Below, one piece after another: positions 10,789-22,751 of a stretch of DNA of 64,000 nucleotides. Position numbers and translations under genes: made by a program. The stretch covers positions 25,984 through 89,983 of the forward strand of contig CAJNOI010000181.1 of the NCBI GenBank assembly GCA_905250115.1, given 5' to 3'. The stretch's first letter is position 1; every line of letters starts with the position of its first letter. Origin of the DNA: Adineta steineri (lineage: Eukaryota; Rotifera; Eurotatoria; Adinetida; Adinetidae). Under the pieces are notes generated by a model. The model made no database searches. It worked only from the letters and a program-made list of their open reading frames with translations, and was not told the origin of the DNA.

Positions 10789-11280
10789 TTAATTTGATTG
10801 TTTCTCTTCCAAATAAGCTTGTTTTTCAGCATCACTTAATCCATCTTTTGGAGGATTATCAACATGATGTAATTCATGATTACCACCTTGAACTTCTATT
10901 AAAACTTTAGCTTGTGTTGTTGATAAGGATTCAGCTGGTGGTTCAACATGATGTAATTCATGTTTACCACCTTGAACTGCGAGTAATACTCTAGCTTGTG
11001 TTGTTGATAATGGTGTACCTGGTGGTTCAATATGATGTAGCTCATGTTTACCACCTTGAACTTCTATCAAGACTTTCGCTTGTGTTGTTGATAATGATTC
11101 AGCTGGGGGCTCAACATGATGTAGTTCATGTTTACCACCTTGGACTTCTAGTAATACTTTAGCTTGAGTCGTTGATAACGATTCAGCTGGTGGATCAACA
11201 TGTTTTAATTCATATTCATGTTTTGTTACTTCTTCCAGAACAGCTTTTTGAGCAGATTCAATAGATTCATCCGAAGACAT
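10789..11280 (-). CDS. Thymosin-beta-like actin-binding repeat protein
   Basis: A single exon encodes 163 residues, starting at ATG 11280. After a short leader (MSSDESIESAQKAVLEEVTK) there are five repeats of ~28 residues with the consensus HELHHVEPPAESLSTTQAKV followed by an LxEVQGG tail. The last repeat ends in GLSDAEKQAYLEEKQ. The layout (short amphipathic helix, then an LKHVxPP-type linker, then an LST/LPT-like helix start) resembles beta-thymosin/WH2 modules, which bind G-actin. In multi-repeat forms (Ciboulot type) they promote filament growth. The canonical LKKTET core is replaced by LKHVDPP or LHHVEPP, so actin binding is inferred and not certain. Repeats 2-4 are nearly identical, suggesting recent internal duplication or conversion. 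Confidence 0.62.
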   Translation of the reverse strand: MSSDESIESAQKAVLEEVTKHEYELKHVDPPAESLSTTQAKVLLEVQGGKHELHHVEPPAESLSTTQAKVLIEVQGGKHELHHIEPPGTPLSTTQARVLLAVQGGKHELHHVEPPAESLSTTQAKVLIEVQGGNHELHHVDNPPKDGLSDAEKQAYLEEKQSN

Positions 11281-13403
11281 GATTAAAATATAATAAATAT
11301 CTAGAAGAAGAAATTATAATCGTGTTCTATTGTTGAATTAGTCATCTAATATGAATAATTTCAGATAAAAAATAGAGGAATGAATTATCTTGGTGAGAAA
11401 TTCTGTTGAAAGAGATACGGAAGGTTGATTTAGTTTTATCACACATTAGAATCGTATAATAAAGTCAAGTAATCGTTAGAAACTTGTCGAAAGTCATTCC
11501 TTGTCTAATCGCACTGAAGCAGTATGTTATAAATATCTATCACAAGTTTGAATTGCTCAACTATATCTCATTTTTCTTAGAACGGAAATTAAATAACAAG
11601 AAATCTATCAAGATAAAAAAAGATAAACTGTAGCAAATGATTTACTATTTTCTAATTAACTATGAAAAAAATAATTTTCTATGATTTTATCCCGAAGAAG
11701 TTACCTATACTCTCACTTTTTATAACCATATAAATATCATTTACAGAACAAACGTGTTTTATATGAACATGTAAAATCAGATGTCAATGAGGAAATAATA
11801 TTAAAAAAAAAGCTACAAAAAATATTTTTGTTAATCTCTATCAATAAAAACAAGCACATGCTAGTATTTTTCTCAACATCTATCATATTTATATGTTAGA
11901 TACTTGAAGTGTTCAAAACTAAACGCATAGAAATTTTCATATAGAATACTAAGAAAAAATATGGAATTACTTTGTATATATACACATATTATCTATGAAA
12001 CAAAAATTTTACCAAATTAAATAATTTTGATCATTATTCATCCTTCTATATTACTAAATACGGTATTCGTAGCATGAGACGGACCATTAAAAAAATGAAA
12101 CTTAATTCTTATCTTCAAAAAGTGTGTTCTTCTTTTTATTATTGTTTGACCGATGTAATGCACATGATACTATTATTCATTGATAAAAATATTTACTTTT
12201 GTTGCGATTGCGCATGCGCTGGCAAAAAAAGACGTAACAACATGAATAGTAAATACACATGGTATATTCATACTAATGCTTGTATTTTCAGTGCGAAGCT
12301 ACAGGCTCGATATTAATCTAAATATTTAACACGGTGATAACTAAACATCTATTCGCATCAATCTTCTAAAAAAATATGAATTCAAGTTTTGCTAAGAAAA
12401 AGAAAGATATGTGTTAGTTCCGAGGAGTTTCATTCATTGTAATCTATATTATCAAATCACATAAGTACTATGTGGAGAATAATGCTGGTTCTTATAAAAT
12501 TGAACTTGTATATAATCATTTTTTTTTTCGTTAAATTTCGTGCAACAGCGCCATCTTATATGTACTTTTTGATTGGCAATGAATTTTAGATATGAATTTT
12601 ACTAAATCGAAAATAAAGAGAGGAAAATGTCTTGACCAACAAATAAAAATAGAAGGACAGATTTCTTTATATATAAAACAAAATATCGAACACTATTTCT
12701 TCTAAAAAATTTTGATGACGTTCTTTTCTACACATGAAAAAGATAAATTTTCCGCGAAAAATGGCAAAACATTGTTATTTATTTCGTTATTGGTGTTTCA
12801 AATTTCACAATTTACATGAAAAGTAAAATGAAAAACCTTCTTTTCTCCAATGAAATTATTACGAGAAACTCTTTTTTCTTTCATTAGATACTGAGTTCTC
12901 AAATGGAAAATTTATGGTTTGCTATTTTATGACTTCAGTTTTTCGATAATTGAGTGATGATAAAAATCTCTTTTATCGACAAATAATTTTAATTAAACGA
13001 AATTATCATTTGAGAACAAAAGCTAGCGGGAATAATACATATGTTTTGAAATGAGTATTATATTTAAGATTTTTTATTGATTCCGGTAATATGAACTGAA
13101 ATTTCGGAAGAATTAATCACTCCTGCAATACGAGTTAATCATAGTAATGATGATATTTTTTCTCAATATGACATGAGAATCGAACCAAATGATGTAAAAC
13201 GGTAGTAGTCATCCTTTCACTTGTAATATTTACTTCCTATTTTCACCTGACGTTATATGATTCACTGTTATTTTTATTGTCAAATCGGAAAAAGCCATCA
13301 ATTATTCTTCGATATATTTACTTAAAAAAAATGTTCTTCATGTTTTATTAAAATATTAGTAAACTATTTGATTTTATTTTATTGAAAAAGAAATTTTTTT
13401 TAG
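11281..13403. other. Gene-free AT-rich stretch
   Basis: About 2.1 kb between the thymosin-like gene and the first TRIM-like gene. An open frame at 12074-12316 (plus) has no coding character. No RNA gene, repeat array or mobile-element end was recognised. The last bases before 13404 form a T-rich AG acceptor that serves the downstream gene. Confidence 0.45.
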
Positions 13404-13423
13404 ATTATATTTTTTGTTTGAGT

Positions 13424-15670
13424 ATGACAGCCAATCCAAAACCATTATTAATTGTTGCTAAATGTGCCTTATGTTCAACTAAAACGGAACTATTTGTGTG
13501 TCCACATTGTGATGAAGTTATATGTCAAATATGTGTTAATAAACATCGATCAGAATTAAATGAAACACTTAAAGAACACTGGTTAAAATGTAAAACAAAA
13601 TTTCAGAATTTATGTCATCTAACAAGTAAAACTTTCTATTAAAACTATTTTATATAAAACTCGTTTTTTTTGTTCTCGTTTTAAGATACATATGATAAAG
13701 ATTTCGTTGTTGTTGAGAATGAAGTTGATCGAATACGACAAATGATTGAGCAACGTTATTTAGATTTTGTTCAATTAATTGATAGTGAAAAGAATACTTT
13801 ATTAATAAAAATAGAAGACTATATTAGATCAACAACATCAAAGTAATTATGTAATTAATAGATATATGTATATAATATAACGAAATTTTTTTTTATATTT
13901 AATCTTAGTGTTAAACATGCCGATATTCAACAATTATTTAAATCAGTTAATCAACGACTTGAAGAGATTTTTCAGTAAGAATTTGTTTTTTGCTATACGA
14001 ATTTTTCATTTTATAATATTTTTGATATGAATAGAGGTTCAAATACGTCATACAATGCAGATGATTTTCTTTTGGAAATAGAACATTTAAATATGCAGAT
14101 TAATAATCGAGAGAAACTAATACAACATGATACATTTAAAGTATGTAGTCGAGGACAGTGTTTTATCTAGATTTTTCTTTCCGAGAGTGCGATAGCGATT
14201 TCCGGAAGGGCAAAATTGGTCTCGGGGAGGGCGCCGCCATCCTTGCCCTCCTTCTAGATAAATCACTGATCGAGGAGTTAAATTTATCTGAGAATCATCT
14301 ACAAATAACAGTTTTTTTTCTCTTTGTACATATTCAGTTAGATCTATTTTGTTTTATAGAAATATGTATTTCTAGTATCCTTATTTAACCCCTTCAAAAT
14401 CATTAATCATATCCAATGTATTCGGTGAATTACAATGGAATTCTAAACCAATGACAAATCGTGATTTATCTCGACCTTCAACTACTACAATAAATGGACA
14501 TACTTCTAATACTAATAATGATAGAATACAAGATGAATCGTTAAGTATATCAGAAGATGATATAATATCAACACCTGTCATGCGAAAACAAAAACAATGG
14601 TCAACTGATGCTTCAGGTGTACCACATTTTTTATGTATACTTTCAAAAAAAAATTATCTTCTTTTTGCCTGTGATAAATATGGTTGTATTGATTTATATC
14701 AACTTGATGGAAATGATCCAAGTAATACACCACGTCATTTACGTCAATTTGATTTATTTCCTGGTAATAGTACCAGTCAAAAACCACAAATTATCGAAGC
14801 TTTTACTGTTTATACACCATTTATTGTTGTTTCCGCTCGTAAGAAACAAAACAAAAATAAAACTTAATAATTTTGTTAAATTAAGATTTAAGTGATCAAA
14901 CAGATACAAGTTCAGTTTATTTTTTTGATCATCGTGGTAGTCAACAAGCTGATACTTGTTTACAAAATTTTCCTGTTCGACAACTTTCAGCTGATATTGG
15001 TTTTAAATGTTTATGGGGTGTTGATCGTCATCAACATTCAGGTATAGAAAAGATCGAAACGCTTATCGCATTGTTTATGATTATTTTTAGTTTATTATAA
15101 TCAACTACCAATGAATGTTAGTCAAATTCAACAATCAATTGAACACCGTGAAGATTTTATTAAATTTGGACGAGATTTTGAACCTATTAGGTACGAAAAA
15201 AAAGATTTAATTATATAATTAACTACAATTAAAATTTACTATTATAGAATAACACAAAATCAAACATCAATTGCAGTTGTTGAACGTAATTCTCAAAGTG
15301 TACACATATTTGATAAACAAACAAAAGAACAAATTGATGAAATACAAAATCTTTTACGTACAGAAGGAACATTTCGTCTATGGAATGTTTTAGTAAATTT
15401 AATTCTCCTTTTCCTATAAAATAAAAAACGATAATTTTATTTTAGCTTCGTGATGATAATTCAATGGTACTTAAATTAGATGAAGATTTACCTCCATATA
15501 GTCGTCCACAAACAATTCATCATCTTATTGTTGAATTAGATTCAAATGGTATACCAATAGCACAAATAGAACGTACTGCTGTTTATGGTCTTACTATTGG
15601 ACCAAATCAAGAAATATTACTTGGTTGTAAACGACATCAACAGAATGGTTCAATTGAATGTTATATCTAG
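13424..15670 (+). CDS. TRIM-like B-box/coiled-coil protein, RING-less copy
   Basis: Nine exons in phase (13424-13625, 13686-13842, 13909-13974, 14035-14140, 14376-14838, 14886-15041, 15091-15190, 15248-15392, 15446-15670) encode 539 residues. A B-box-type zinc finger lies at ~14-55 (CALC, CPHCDEVICQICVNKH). A helical coiled-coil region follows (~68-177). The C-terminal ~350 residues match the downstream paralogue and look beta-rich (propeller-like), but I cannot name the fold. Compared with the gene at 15999 it lacks the N-terminal RING; exons 2-4 have the same or nearly the same sizes (157, 66, 106 vs 157, 66, 109). ATG 13424 follows an acceptor-like TTTTTTTAG at 13403 by 20 nt, so the mRNA probably begins there by trans-splicing. 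Intron 4 is enlarged by a foreign fragment. Without a RING it is unlikely to be an E3 ligase alone. Confidence 0.78.
14150..14310 (+). pseudogene. Leucine-rich-repeat gene fragment inside an intron
   Basis: Within intron 4 of the RING-less TRIM-like gene lies a GC-richer stretch whose plus-strand translation contains IGLGEGAAILALLLDKSLIE followed by ELNLSENHLQ. This is one ribonuclease-inhibitor/NLRC-type leucine-rich repeat. Upstream residues (FRECDSDFRKGK) may belong to a preceding repeat. There is no start, the frame continues only into AT-rich filler, and the cognate intron of the paralogous gene is 52 bp against 235 bp here. It is therefore a captured piece of an LRR gene, not an exon of the host. 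Confidence 0.65.
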
Positions 15671-15998
15671 ATTAAATAAATTATTTTTTTCATATATAGT
15701 GATCATATATGATTTGAAATTAAGCAATGTTGTTGTTTTTTTCGAACAGTTTTTTTTTAATAAGATCTCTATCGATTGTATTTTGGTTTTTGGTCAGATT
15801 TAACATTGAACGTTTTGTTATATGAAGAAAATAACAGAATATATAATATGTCTCACATATATTATTTTATTCTATTTTTTGTTTTGTTTTGTTTTATTTC
15901 CCTTTATTCTTCCAAAACGATATTGCACTTATTTAAGAATGAACTCAATACGTATTTTAGATGTATAAAAATTTCTAACATTATTTTCTTCTAAAACT

Positions 15999-18379
15999 AT
16001 GATCAATACAAATCTTATTACATGTACGCTTTGTCGTAGTTATTTTGCTGATCCTCGTCAGGTAAATTGAATAATTTCTATAAGAAAAAAATAATATTTT
16101 CTTTAACTATTTGTAGATACCTTGTTCACATTCATTTTGTTTTGATTGTATATCAGGTCGTTTCGATGATGATACATTATTATTAGTTTGTCCAAAATGT
16201 GAAAAACTTCATCAATATAATTCACGTGAGGAATTTGAGAATCGTTGTATGCGTGATGGATTTCTTGCATCAATGGTAGCACAATTTAAAAAAAATCAAA
16301 GTCGATCAGCGGCTATATCATCAGGACTTCTATCTCGACCAACATCATCTATGTCACAAATAGCACCAATTCATAGATTTACACCAATACGTATGTTATC
16401 TCAAGATATTAATTTAAGTTATGAACAATCATATTCCGAACGTTCAACACCATCAATTTATAATCAACAGAGATCATCATCCGTTTTACCACAAGCAACA
16501 AATCGTATATTTAGAGCTAAATGTCAATCATGTAATATAAAAGATGAATTAATTATATGTACTCATTGCGACAATGTCATTTGTTTTAAATGTGCTGATG
16601 AACATAAACGTATTATTAATAATGATGTTAAACGTGAATGGAAACTATGTAAAACAAAATTTGATATAATTCATGAACGATCAAGTAAAAATTTATTTAC
16701 AAAAAATATACATATATATTCTTTTAAATCGACACTTTTAGTGCATTTTGAGGCTGATCAAGAAGTATGTGAGTGTAAAGCACGTGAATTGCAAGTATCA
16801 ATTGATCATCAAAGCGAGAAATTAATTCAAACAGTAAATAATTATAAGAATGCTTATTTTGATTTAATTGAAAAACATCTACGAACATATAAACAATTGT
16901 AAATTAAATTATATTAGAGGAAATATTTTTTTTGTATAATTTTCTTTTTAGGTTTGCACATGAACAAGTTATGGATGAGTATGAATCAATTGATGAACGT
17001 GTTAATAATTTACTAAGGTATATTAGTATTGAATGATATTTATCTTTTATTTATTAAGTTTTGTTTAGATCTACGGATATAACTGCTGAAAAAATAGGAG
17101 ATTTTTCATTTGAAATCGAACATCTTGAAAGTCGATTAGATAATTTAAATAAACTTCTAGATTCAAATGAATTAAAAGTACTAATCATTATTCTTTTACT
17201 TAATCAATGATATATCTATATCTATTTAGTTTCCCGTACTTACATTACCTGAACAAATTGATATATCATCACTTTTTGGTACATTAGAATTTATTCCATT
17301 AGATTCCGATTCATCACATATCGATGATTTACCATATAAACCTGATCATGATGATTATATATTTATTGAACCATTACAAAATAAATCAAATAAAATTGAT
17401 CAACTTTTAACACCATTACCTATTCCATTAGCACCAAAAAAGAAACTTCTATGGCAACTTGACTATAAATCCGTACCGTATTATGTTCGTACATATAATC
17501 ATCAATTATTTGTTTGTGATAAATACGGTTCGAATATTATTTTCTTAATAAAAAATACCTTTTTTTCTTTGACTTTTAGGCTATTTATCCATATATAAAT
17601 TAAATAAACCAAATGATTTTCGAACTAAACCAGTATTTGTACGAGAAATAAAATTATTTAATGATAATCCAATATCAACATCCGATGAAGATCAAACAAT
17701 AATCGATTCATTTGTTGTTTATAAATTATGGATTATTGTTTTTAAACGTAAAAAAAATGAATTAAATGGTACAATCTATTTATTTACACATGATGGTAAA
17801 CCTGTACCGAATGGTAAATATATGCATAATCATCCATCACGTGAATTTACAATTGATATTGAAACAAATATTTTATGGTCACTTGATCAAAAACAACTTT
17901 GTCTTTTTTATTATCAATTACCTGATCAAATAAAATTATCATCGAATTCAATTGAAGATTATTTTCAAAATCGTTATTCACATGTACAATTTTCAAAACC
18001 ATTTGCACCTAAACATATATCTGTTAATAAAAATGTTTTAGCTGTCTTAGATAAAAATCGACAAGCTGTACATGTTTATGATAAACAAACTAGACAAGAA
18101 TTATATGAACATGTAAATAATTATAATTATACAACACATTTTTGTTGGGATATGGCATTATTTTCTAATAATAGTTTACTTATTAAACTTGATGAAACGA
18201 GTACATTAAAAACAGGACCATCAAAACATATTTATTTACAACTTGATACAACAAATCAACGTAATGTTATTGGAATAATTGAAGAAATTGATGCATATGG
18301 AATGATAATAACAACAACAGATGAAATTCTTATTGGTGTTAGAATAAATACCAAAGGAACAGTGAAATGTTATGCTTAG
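15999..18379 (+). CDS. TRIM-like RING/B-box/coiled-coil protein
   Basis: Seven exons in phase (15999-16061, 16117-16684, 16742-16898, 16952-17017, 17069-17177, 17230-17527, 17580-18379) encode 686 residues. A C3HC4 RING starts at residue ~9 (CTLCRSYF, then PCSHSFCFDC, then VCPKC). A Ser-rich linker leads to a B-box-type zinc finger at ~175-215 (CQSCNIKDELIICTHCDNVI, then CFKCADEHK) and a coiled coil (~240-355). The C-terminal ~330 residues are shared with the upstream paralogue (GTLEF, VCDKYG, VYDKQTRQELYEH, IGVRINTKGTVKCY). The architecture suggests a TRIM-family E3 ubiquitin ligase, with the C-terminal part binding substrate. The intergenic gap to the upstream copy is 328 bp on the same strand, a clear tandem duplication. 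Stop TAG is at 18377-18379. Confidence 0.82.
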
Positions 18380-18772
18380 AGAATGCTTTTTTTTTAATTT
18401 ATTTATTTTATTGGCTTTTTTTTTGTTATATCAACAGATGATTTTTTAGAAATGTTTAAGAGAGAGAAGAAAAAACGTTTATTTTGTAAGTTTAAAATAT
18501 AAAACGATGCAATAAATGAAATTCTTATCATTTGGTAAATAAGATTTTTCTTTAGATTTGACGAGTGTGTGCACAAGAAATTGTAGGATATTGTACGCGA
18601 AAGATGAGATTAATATTTGTACATATAAAAAGATGTTTACCTATGATAATCAAACTTTTATTCCATTTATTGGTTTAAAGAATACTAAATAATAATCTAA
18701 TAGATTTTTATCGATTGGCTATAGTACAAATTTTCGTATTTTTACGAGGGAACACACACAACTGTCGGACGC

Positions 18773-19666
18773 CATGCAAGTCCATATTTTGGCTACAAGT
18801 AAGATTGAGTGAGGCTAAGAAAACCGGTTCTTGCCCACTCTCTAAAAACAAGAGTATTACTGAACTCTCAAAAAAGATTCTGTAGATGACTAAAAGCGTC
18901 CAAATGTGCAGAACCCTTTAAGGTTCTGAGTTGTGTATCCGCATGCTGAACCTTCTCTTCCTGAAACATTTTTTTAGTTCCGTACAGCAAAAGAGTTCCG
19001 TAAGAAAATATGAAACCTCTGAAGGTTTTATATTAAATCTTCTGGAACCCTAATGGTTTTGTACTGAATCCTATTAGTTTGCGCAGGATTTAATATGAAC
19101 CCTCAAAGATTTCGTATTTTCCTACGGAACTAAAAAACTAGTTCAGGAAGAGAAGGTTCAGCTCGCGAATACACAATTCAGAACCTTAAAAGGTTCTGCA
19201 CATTTGATGATCTGTTTTTTGAAACTTTTGACACATTTGGAAGCTTTTAGTCATCCACAGAATCTTTTTTCAGAGTTCGGTAATACTCTTTTTTTTGGAC
19301 ATCATGGCGTGTTCCAAATGAGATATAAAGGTTTTAGTGAATTTTCGCTATAGCACCCAACTTTTGCATCAAAATTATACTTTCGAATTTTGCCCACATA
19401 AAGATCTCAGCTAGACCAACTTAAGTAAAAAATTTCAGGAGTTTTGAATAAAGTCTTTTCGAGATACCAAGGTTTCAAAAAATGCATGCCATATATACCA
19501 TCTATGAAAAAGAGCCTGGGTTAAAAATGGGATGCTATAGCAAAAATTCACTAAAAACTTGATATCTCATTTGAAACACGCCATGGACACGAACCCTTTT
19601 ACTGTTTTTTTTAGTCTCACTGAGTCCTACTTGTAGTCAAACTGTGAGCATGAATAGCATCCGACG
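18773..19666. mobile_element. Long foldback (inverted-repeat) element
   Basis: An ~0.9-kb imperfect palindrome. The left arm runs from TGTCGGACGCC (about 18773) to about 19050. The right arm runs back from GCATCCGACGTT (about 19666) and matches it over most of its length. Paired blocks include GGCTACAAGTA with TACTTGTAGTC, CTTCTCTTCCTGAA with TTCAGGAAGAGAAG, and TTAGTTCCGTA with TACGGAACTAA. The right arm is longer because of a ~50-bp difference near 19200 and a nested element at 19303-19585. No transposase frame is inside, so it is non-autonomous. Confidence 0.75.
19303..19585. mobile_element. Foldback MITE nested in the larger foldback
   Basis: 283 bp with inverted ends CATGGCGTGTT and AACACGCCATG. 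The arms pair for ~55 bp (for example CAAATGAGATAT with ATATCTCATTTG, TTTTAGTGAATTTT with AAAATTCACTAAA, and GCTATAGCA with its complement). The flanks read GGACAT on the left and GACACG on the right, so a short GAC/GGAC target duplication is possible. It splits the right arm of the host foldback, so it arrived later. No coding capacity. Confidence 0.75.
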
Positions 19667-19935
19667 TTCTTAAAGTAATGGTGACTAATATTATAAAAAA
19701 ACCACTTCTTAAAACAGCAACTAGAACTTGTCAGTTAGTGATGACTATTTTTATGAAAAATTGTTCTTTAGATCTGAGATTATTCATAATTAAAAATTTT
19801 ATTATTGTTATATTAATTAATAATTGTTAAAAATTATCCATTGCATATTTTTAAAAACTAACTGTTTACAGTTTTATCTTTTAATAACGATTTATACAGT
19901 TTATTATTGAAAACAAAGAGCAAAATTAAATATTA

Positions 19936-20927
19936 TCATTCAGTTATCGGATTTGTTATCGCATTTCGAACTTCAACAAAAAGTTTATCCCAATCCCATG
20001 GTTTATTTTCCTATAAAACAAATAAATATATATCTTAGATATATTCAAAATAAAATAAAACTAATTTTACTTCAGTATCAAATTCTTCTTGTAAATTAAG
20101 ATGATGATATAAAATACCAATATCAACTTTTGAATCCTATGAAAGGAAAATTAAATTCGAAATAAAATATTTTTTTAATTATCCTTACAATATATTGACT
20201 AGCACGTGTACGAGAAAATTCTTTTTCAATTTCTTTAAATGTAGCTATTTGATGAACAGAAAAGCTAAGAAATAGATTGTAAGTATTCATACATATATAC
20301 AATCAATTTAATATTATTTTACTCAGGAGCAACGGCTACATCCGGAGCCATATCAATATTATCATCACCATCAGCATCATCCATTGGAATTGTTGGAATA
20401 TCTATATGATTTACATACATATATTATAACTATTAATATTTTATTAGAAAAATTACCAGTTGCAATAATTTCTTCGGCAGCACGATGAGTAGTTCGTCGC
20501 ATTATTGGTGGTGCAGTTACATTACCTCTAGAATTAATTCATATAATAATAAAAACAAATCTATTGCAGTATTAATTTACGCATTATCATCTTCATTATC
20601 AACATCATTTGACCAACCACTTGGTGCTTCATTAGTAGGTTTTTGTATTGGTTTTTGTTTTTGTTTTTGTTTCGTAGATCCTGCACGACTAGCTGCCTAA
20701 AAATTCAAACTCATGATAAATAATACATGTAAGATTAATTTTAGTACCTTTGATACACTTTCAAGCATAGCATCAAATGTATCATCGATTGGTTCATCGA
20801 GTGCTGCTTTAGATTTTTTTCGTGACTAATGAATAAAAAAATCAGTAAATTCTTTATAGAAGAAAAATGAATCAAAATATACTTTTGTTTTAGGTTGTTC
20901 ATCACCAAGCCAATCTTCAGTCGACAT
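19936..20927 (-). CDS. IFT43: Intraflagellar transport protein 43
   Basis: Roughly eight small exons between ATG 20927 and TGA 19936. The N-terminal half is polar and charged (MSTEDWLGDEQPK, a KQKQKQKP run, SGWSNDVDNEDD). The C-terminal half carries the IFT43 signature: IPTIPMDD, then FKEIEKEFSRTRASQYI, VDIGILYHHL, and NKPWDWDKLFVEVRN near the end, matching the WDWDHLFTEV end of animal IFT43. The protein is a small subunit of the IFT-A retrograde complex in cilia, which suits a ciliated rotifer. A T-rich AG acceptor lies 17 nt upstream of the ATG (exon edge 20944), suggesting trans-splicing. Its start is 143 bp downstream of the centrin-3 stop on the same strand. Confidence 0.85.
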
Positions 20928-21070
20928 TCTTTTTATTTATTTATCTAGAAATATATTAAACGTAATACGAAAAAGTCCTAAGATTTTTATTGGAAGAAAT
21001 AATCTACAGTAAATAAGTCTACACAAAGAAATCAAACTCTCTATCTGACTTATACAATTCATTTTCATTC

Positions 21071-21840
21071 CTAGTCTGAATTAAGCATAGCCAAGAATTC
21101 GTCAAAATTAACTAAAAAAAAAATAATTTATTTAATTCAAAAATTAAGTCAATATTCTTACTTTCACCATCACCATCTAAATCAAATTCATCAATCATCG
21201 CTTTAAGTTCTTCTTCATTAACATTGTCATCAAGTTCTCTAAAAAAAATCAATCGATGAATGCAATATTAATATATATATATTTACCGTGCAACACGTCG
21301 TAATTTTTTCAATGAAATTTTCCCTGCTTCATCATCATCAAATAATTTAAATGCTTTGAGGACTTCATCACGTGAATCACGTTGAAGCATCATTTCAGCA
21401 GCTATAGAAATAATAATTCATATATATTTTTTTAATTAAATAGACAAAATACATACCAACTTCATGAAAATCTTGATACGTTATTTTATTTTTACCTTGT
21501 CGATCATAATCACGCATTAATTTTTGAGCTTCTGCTTTATGAATATCAAAACCTAATGCTCGAAGACCAACCTAATTGACATACGAATTAAATTAAATGA
21601 AAGCACAATTGATGAAATATATCTACTTTAAATTCATGATAATCAAGTTCATTATCTTTATCATTATCAAATAATTCAAATGCTTCTTTAATTTCATCAT
21701 TTTCTTCTTCAGTCAATTCACGTCGTCGACCTTTTGATGGTTTCATTAATTTAGGAAATGTCGGACTGGCAAAACTAAAACAAACAAATCAATTCTATAA
21801 GAAAACAAAACAAAAAAATAAAAACTTACTTTCTTTCCAT
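21071..21840 (-). CDS. CETN3: Centrin-3 family EF-hand protein
   Basis: ATG 21840 to TAG 21071 in several small exons (the first only 11 bp), 168 residues. There are four EF-hands, at about 39-51, 75-87, 112-124 and 149-160. The last (DLDGDGEINFDE) is canonical; the second ([14 protein letters not shown]) lacks some usual ligands. The N-terminus ([19 protein letters not shown]), the LDYHEFKV segment and [20 protein letters not shown] favour centrin-3/Cdc31 over centrin-1/2. Centrin-3 is a centriole and basal-body calcium-binding protein. An acceptor-like ATTTACAG lies 13 nt upstream of the ATG. It is next to the ciliary gene IFT43, but shared regulation is only a guess. Confidence 0.88.
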
Positions 21841-22176
21841 AATCGATTAATTTCTGTAAATATGAAATGAACAAACTTAGTGACCATACAAGAAAAAATA
21901 CCTGAGCGACAGCCTCTTTCTTCAAATTTAATTCCGTATGTTTGATTGGTTTAAATTTAACGTATTGGTTTAATGATATTTCTATATAAAATAATCTTCA
22001 TTTATTAATTGTTCATTATAAAAATGATTTATTTTACAACAAAAATCTTATTTTCATGCAGAGAATATAGAAATGTTATCTTATGTTCATATCATTAAAT
22101 AGATTTTGTTGCGCAAACTTTATTCAATAAAATCTATTGATAGATAAATCGAATAGAACACTATAAAGGATGGCAG

Positions 22177-22353
22177 TAGCGGCGGCGCCAGGAATTTAGA
22201 CTAGGGTGGGCTCAGGCCGAATGAATTTTATAGAGGTTGGGCTCAGACCTAATGAGTTTTAAATAGGGTGGGCTCAGATAGAATATCATTGATTTTTTTA
22301 AGATCTGAAAAAAATTTCAGGGTAGGTTCAGCCCACCCTTGGCGCCGCCACTA
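22177..22353. mobile_element. MITE with GC-rich terminal inverted repeats
   Basis: 177 bp bounded by TAGCGGCGGCGCCA (22177-22190) and TGGCGCCGCCACTA (22340-22353), inverted repeats with one mismatch in 14. Inside are three direct repeats of ~31 bp beginning GGGTGGGCTCAG or close (22204, 22235, 22266). An inverted copy of the same word (CAGCCCACCCT) is near 22330. It lies in the shared upstream region of centrin-3 and APC5. A related GGGTGGGC...GCGCCC word occurs near 30630. Confidence 0.72.
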
Positions 22354-22751
22354 GATGACAGATATCAAAACAAGCTTGTTAAAATTAACAATCTACATGT
22401 CTTCGTCATGGAAGGTTTCTAGAACATAATAAAAGTATTTCGTATTAAATACATAGTTGAAAACAGACAAGATGATACGAAATCTTTTCATATGGTTGAT
22501 ATACTAAATAGATATTTCATGTTTGTATTATCTCGTGTCTAATATTATCGGTATATAGATAAAATCGATACTGTGCATTTTATTTTCGATATATCAGTTT
22601 TTGATAGAAATGCCCATCACTGACATCTGTTTTATCACGATTCGTAATTGGTTCTTTATTATTTGGAATGCTTCTGTTTTAAAAAAAATTGATGTCAATT
22701 GTCAGTAGACTGATCATTATTCAATAAGAAAGAAAAATTTAATTTTTTTAT

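Noticed and set aside
12074..12316. 80-codon plus-strand open frame
   Set aside because: No family resemblance, no splice context, and composition like the surrounding non-coding DNA.
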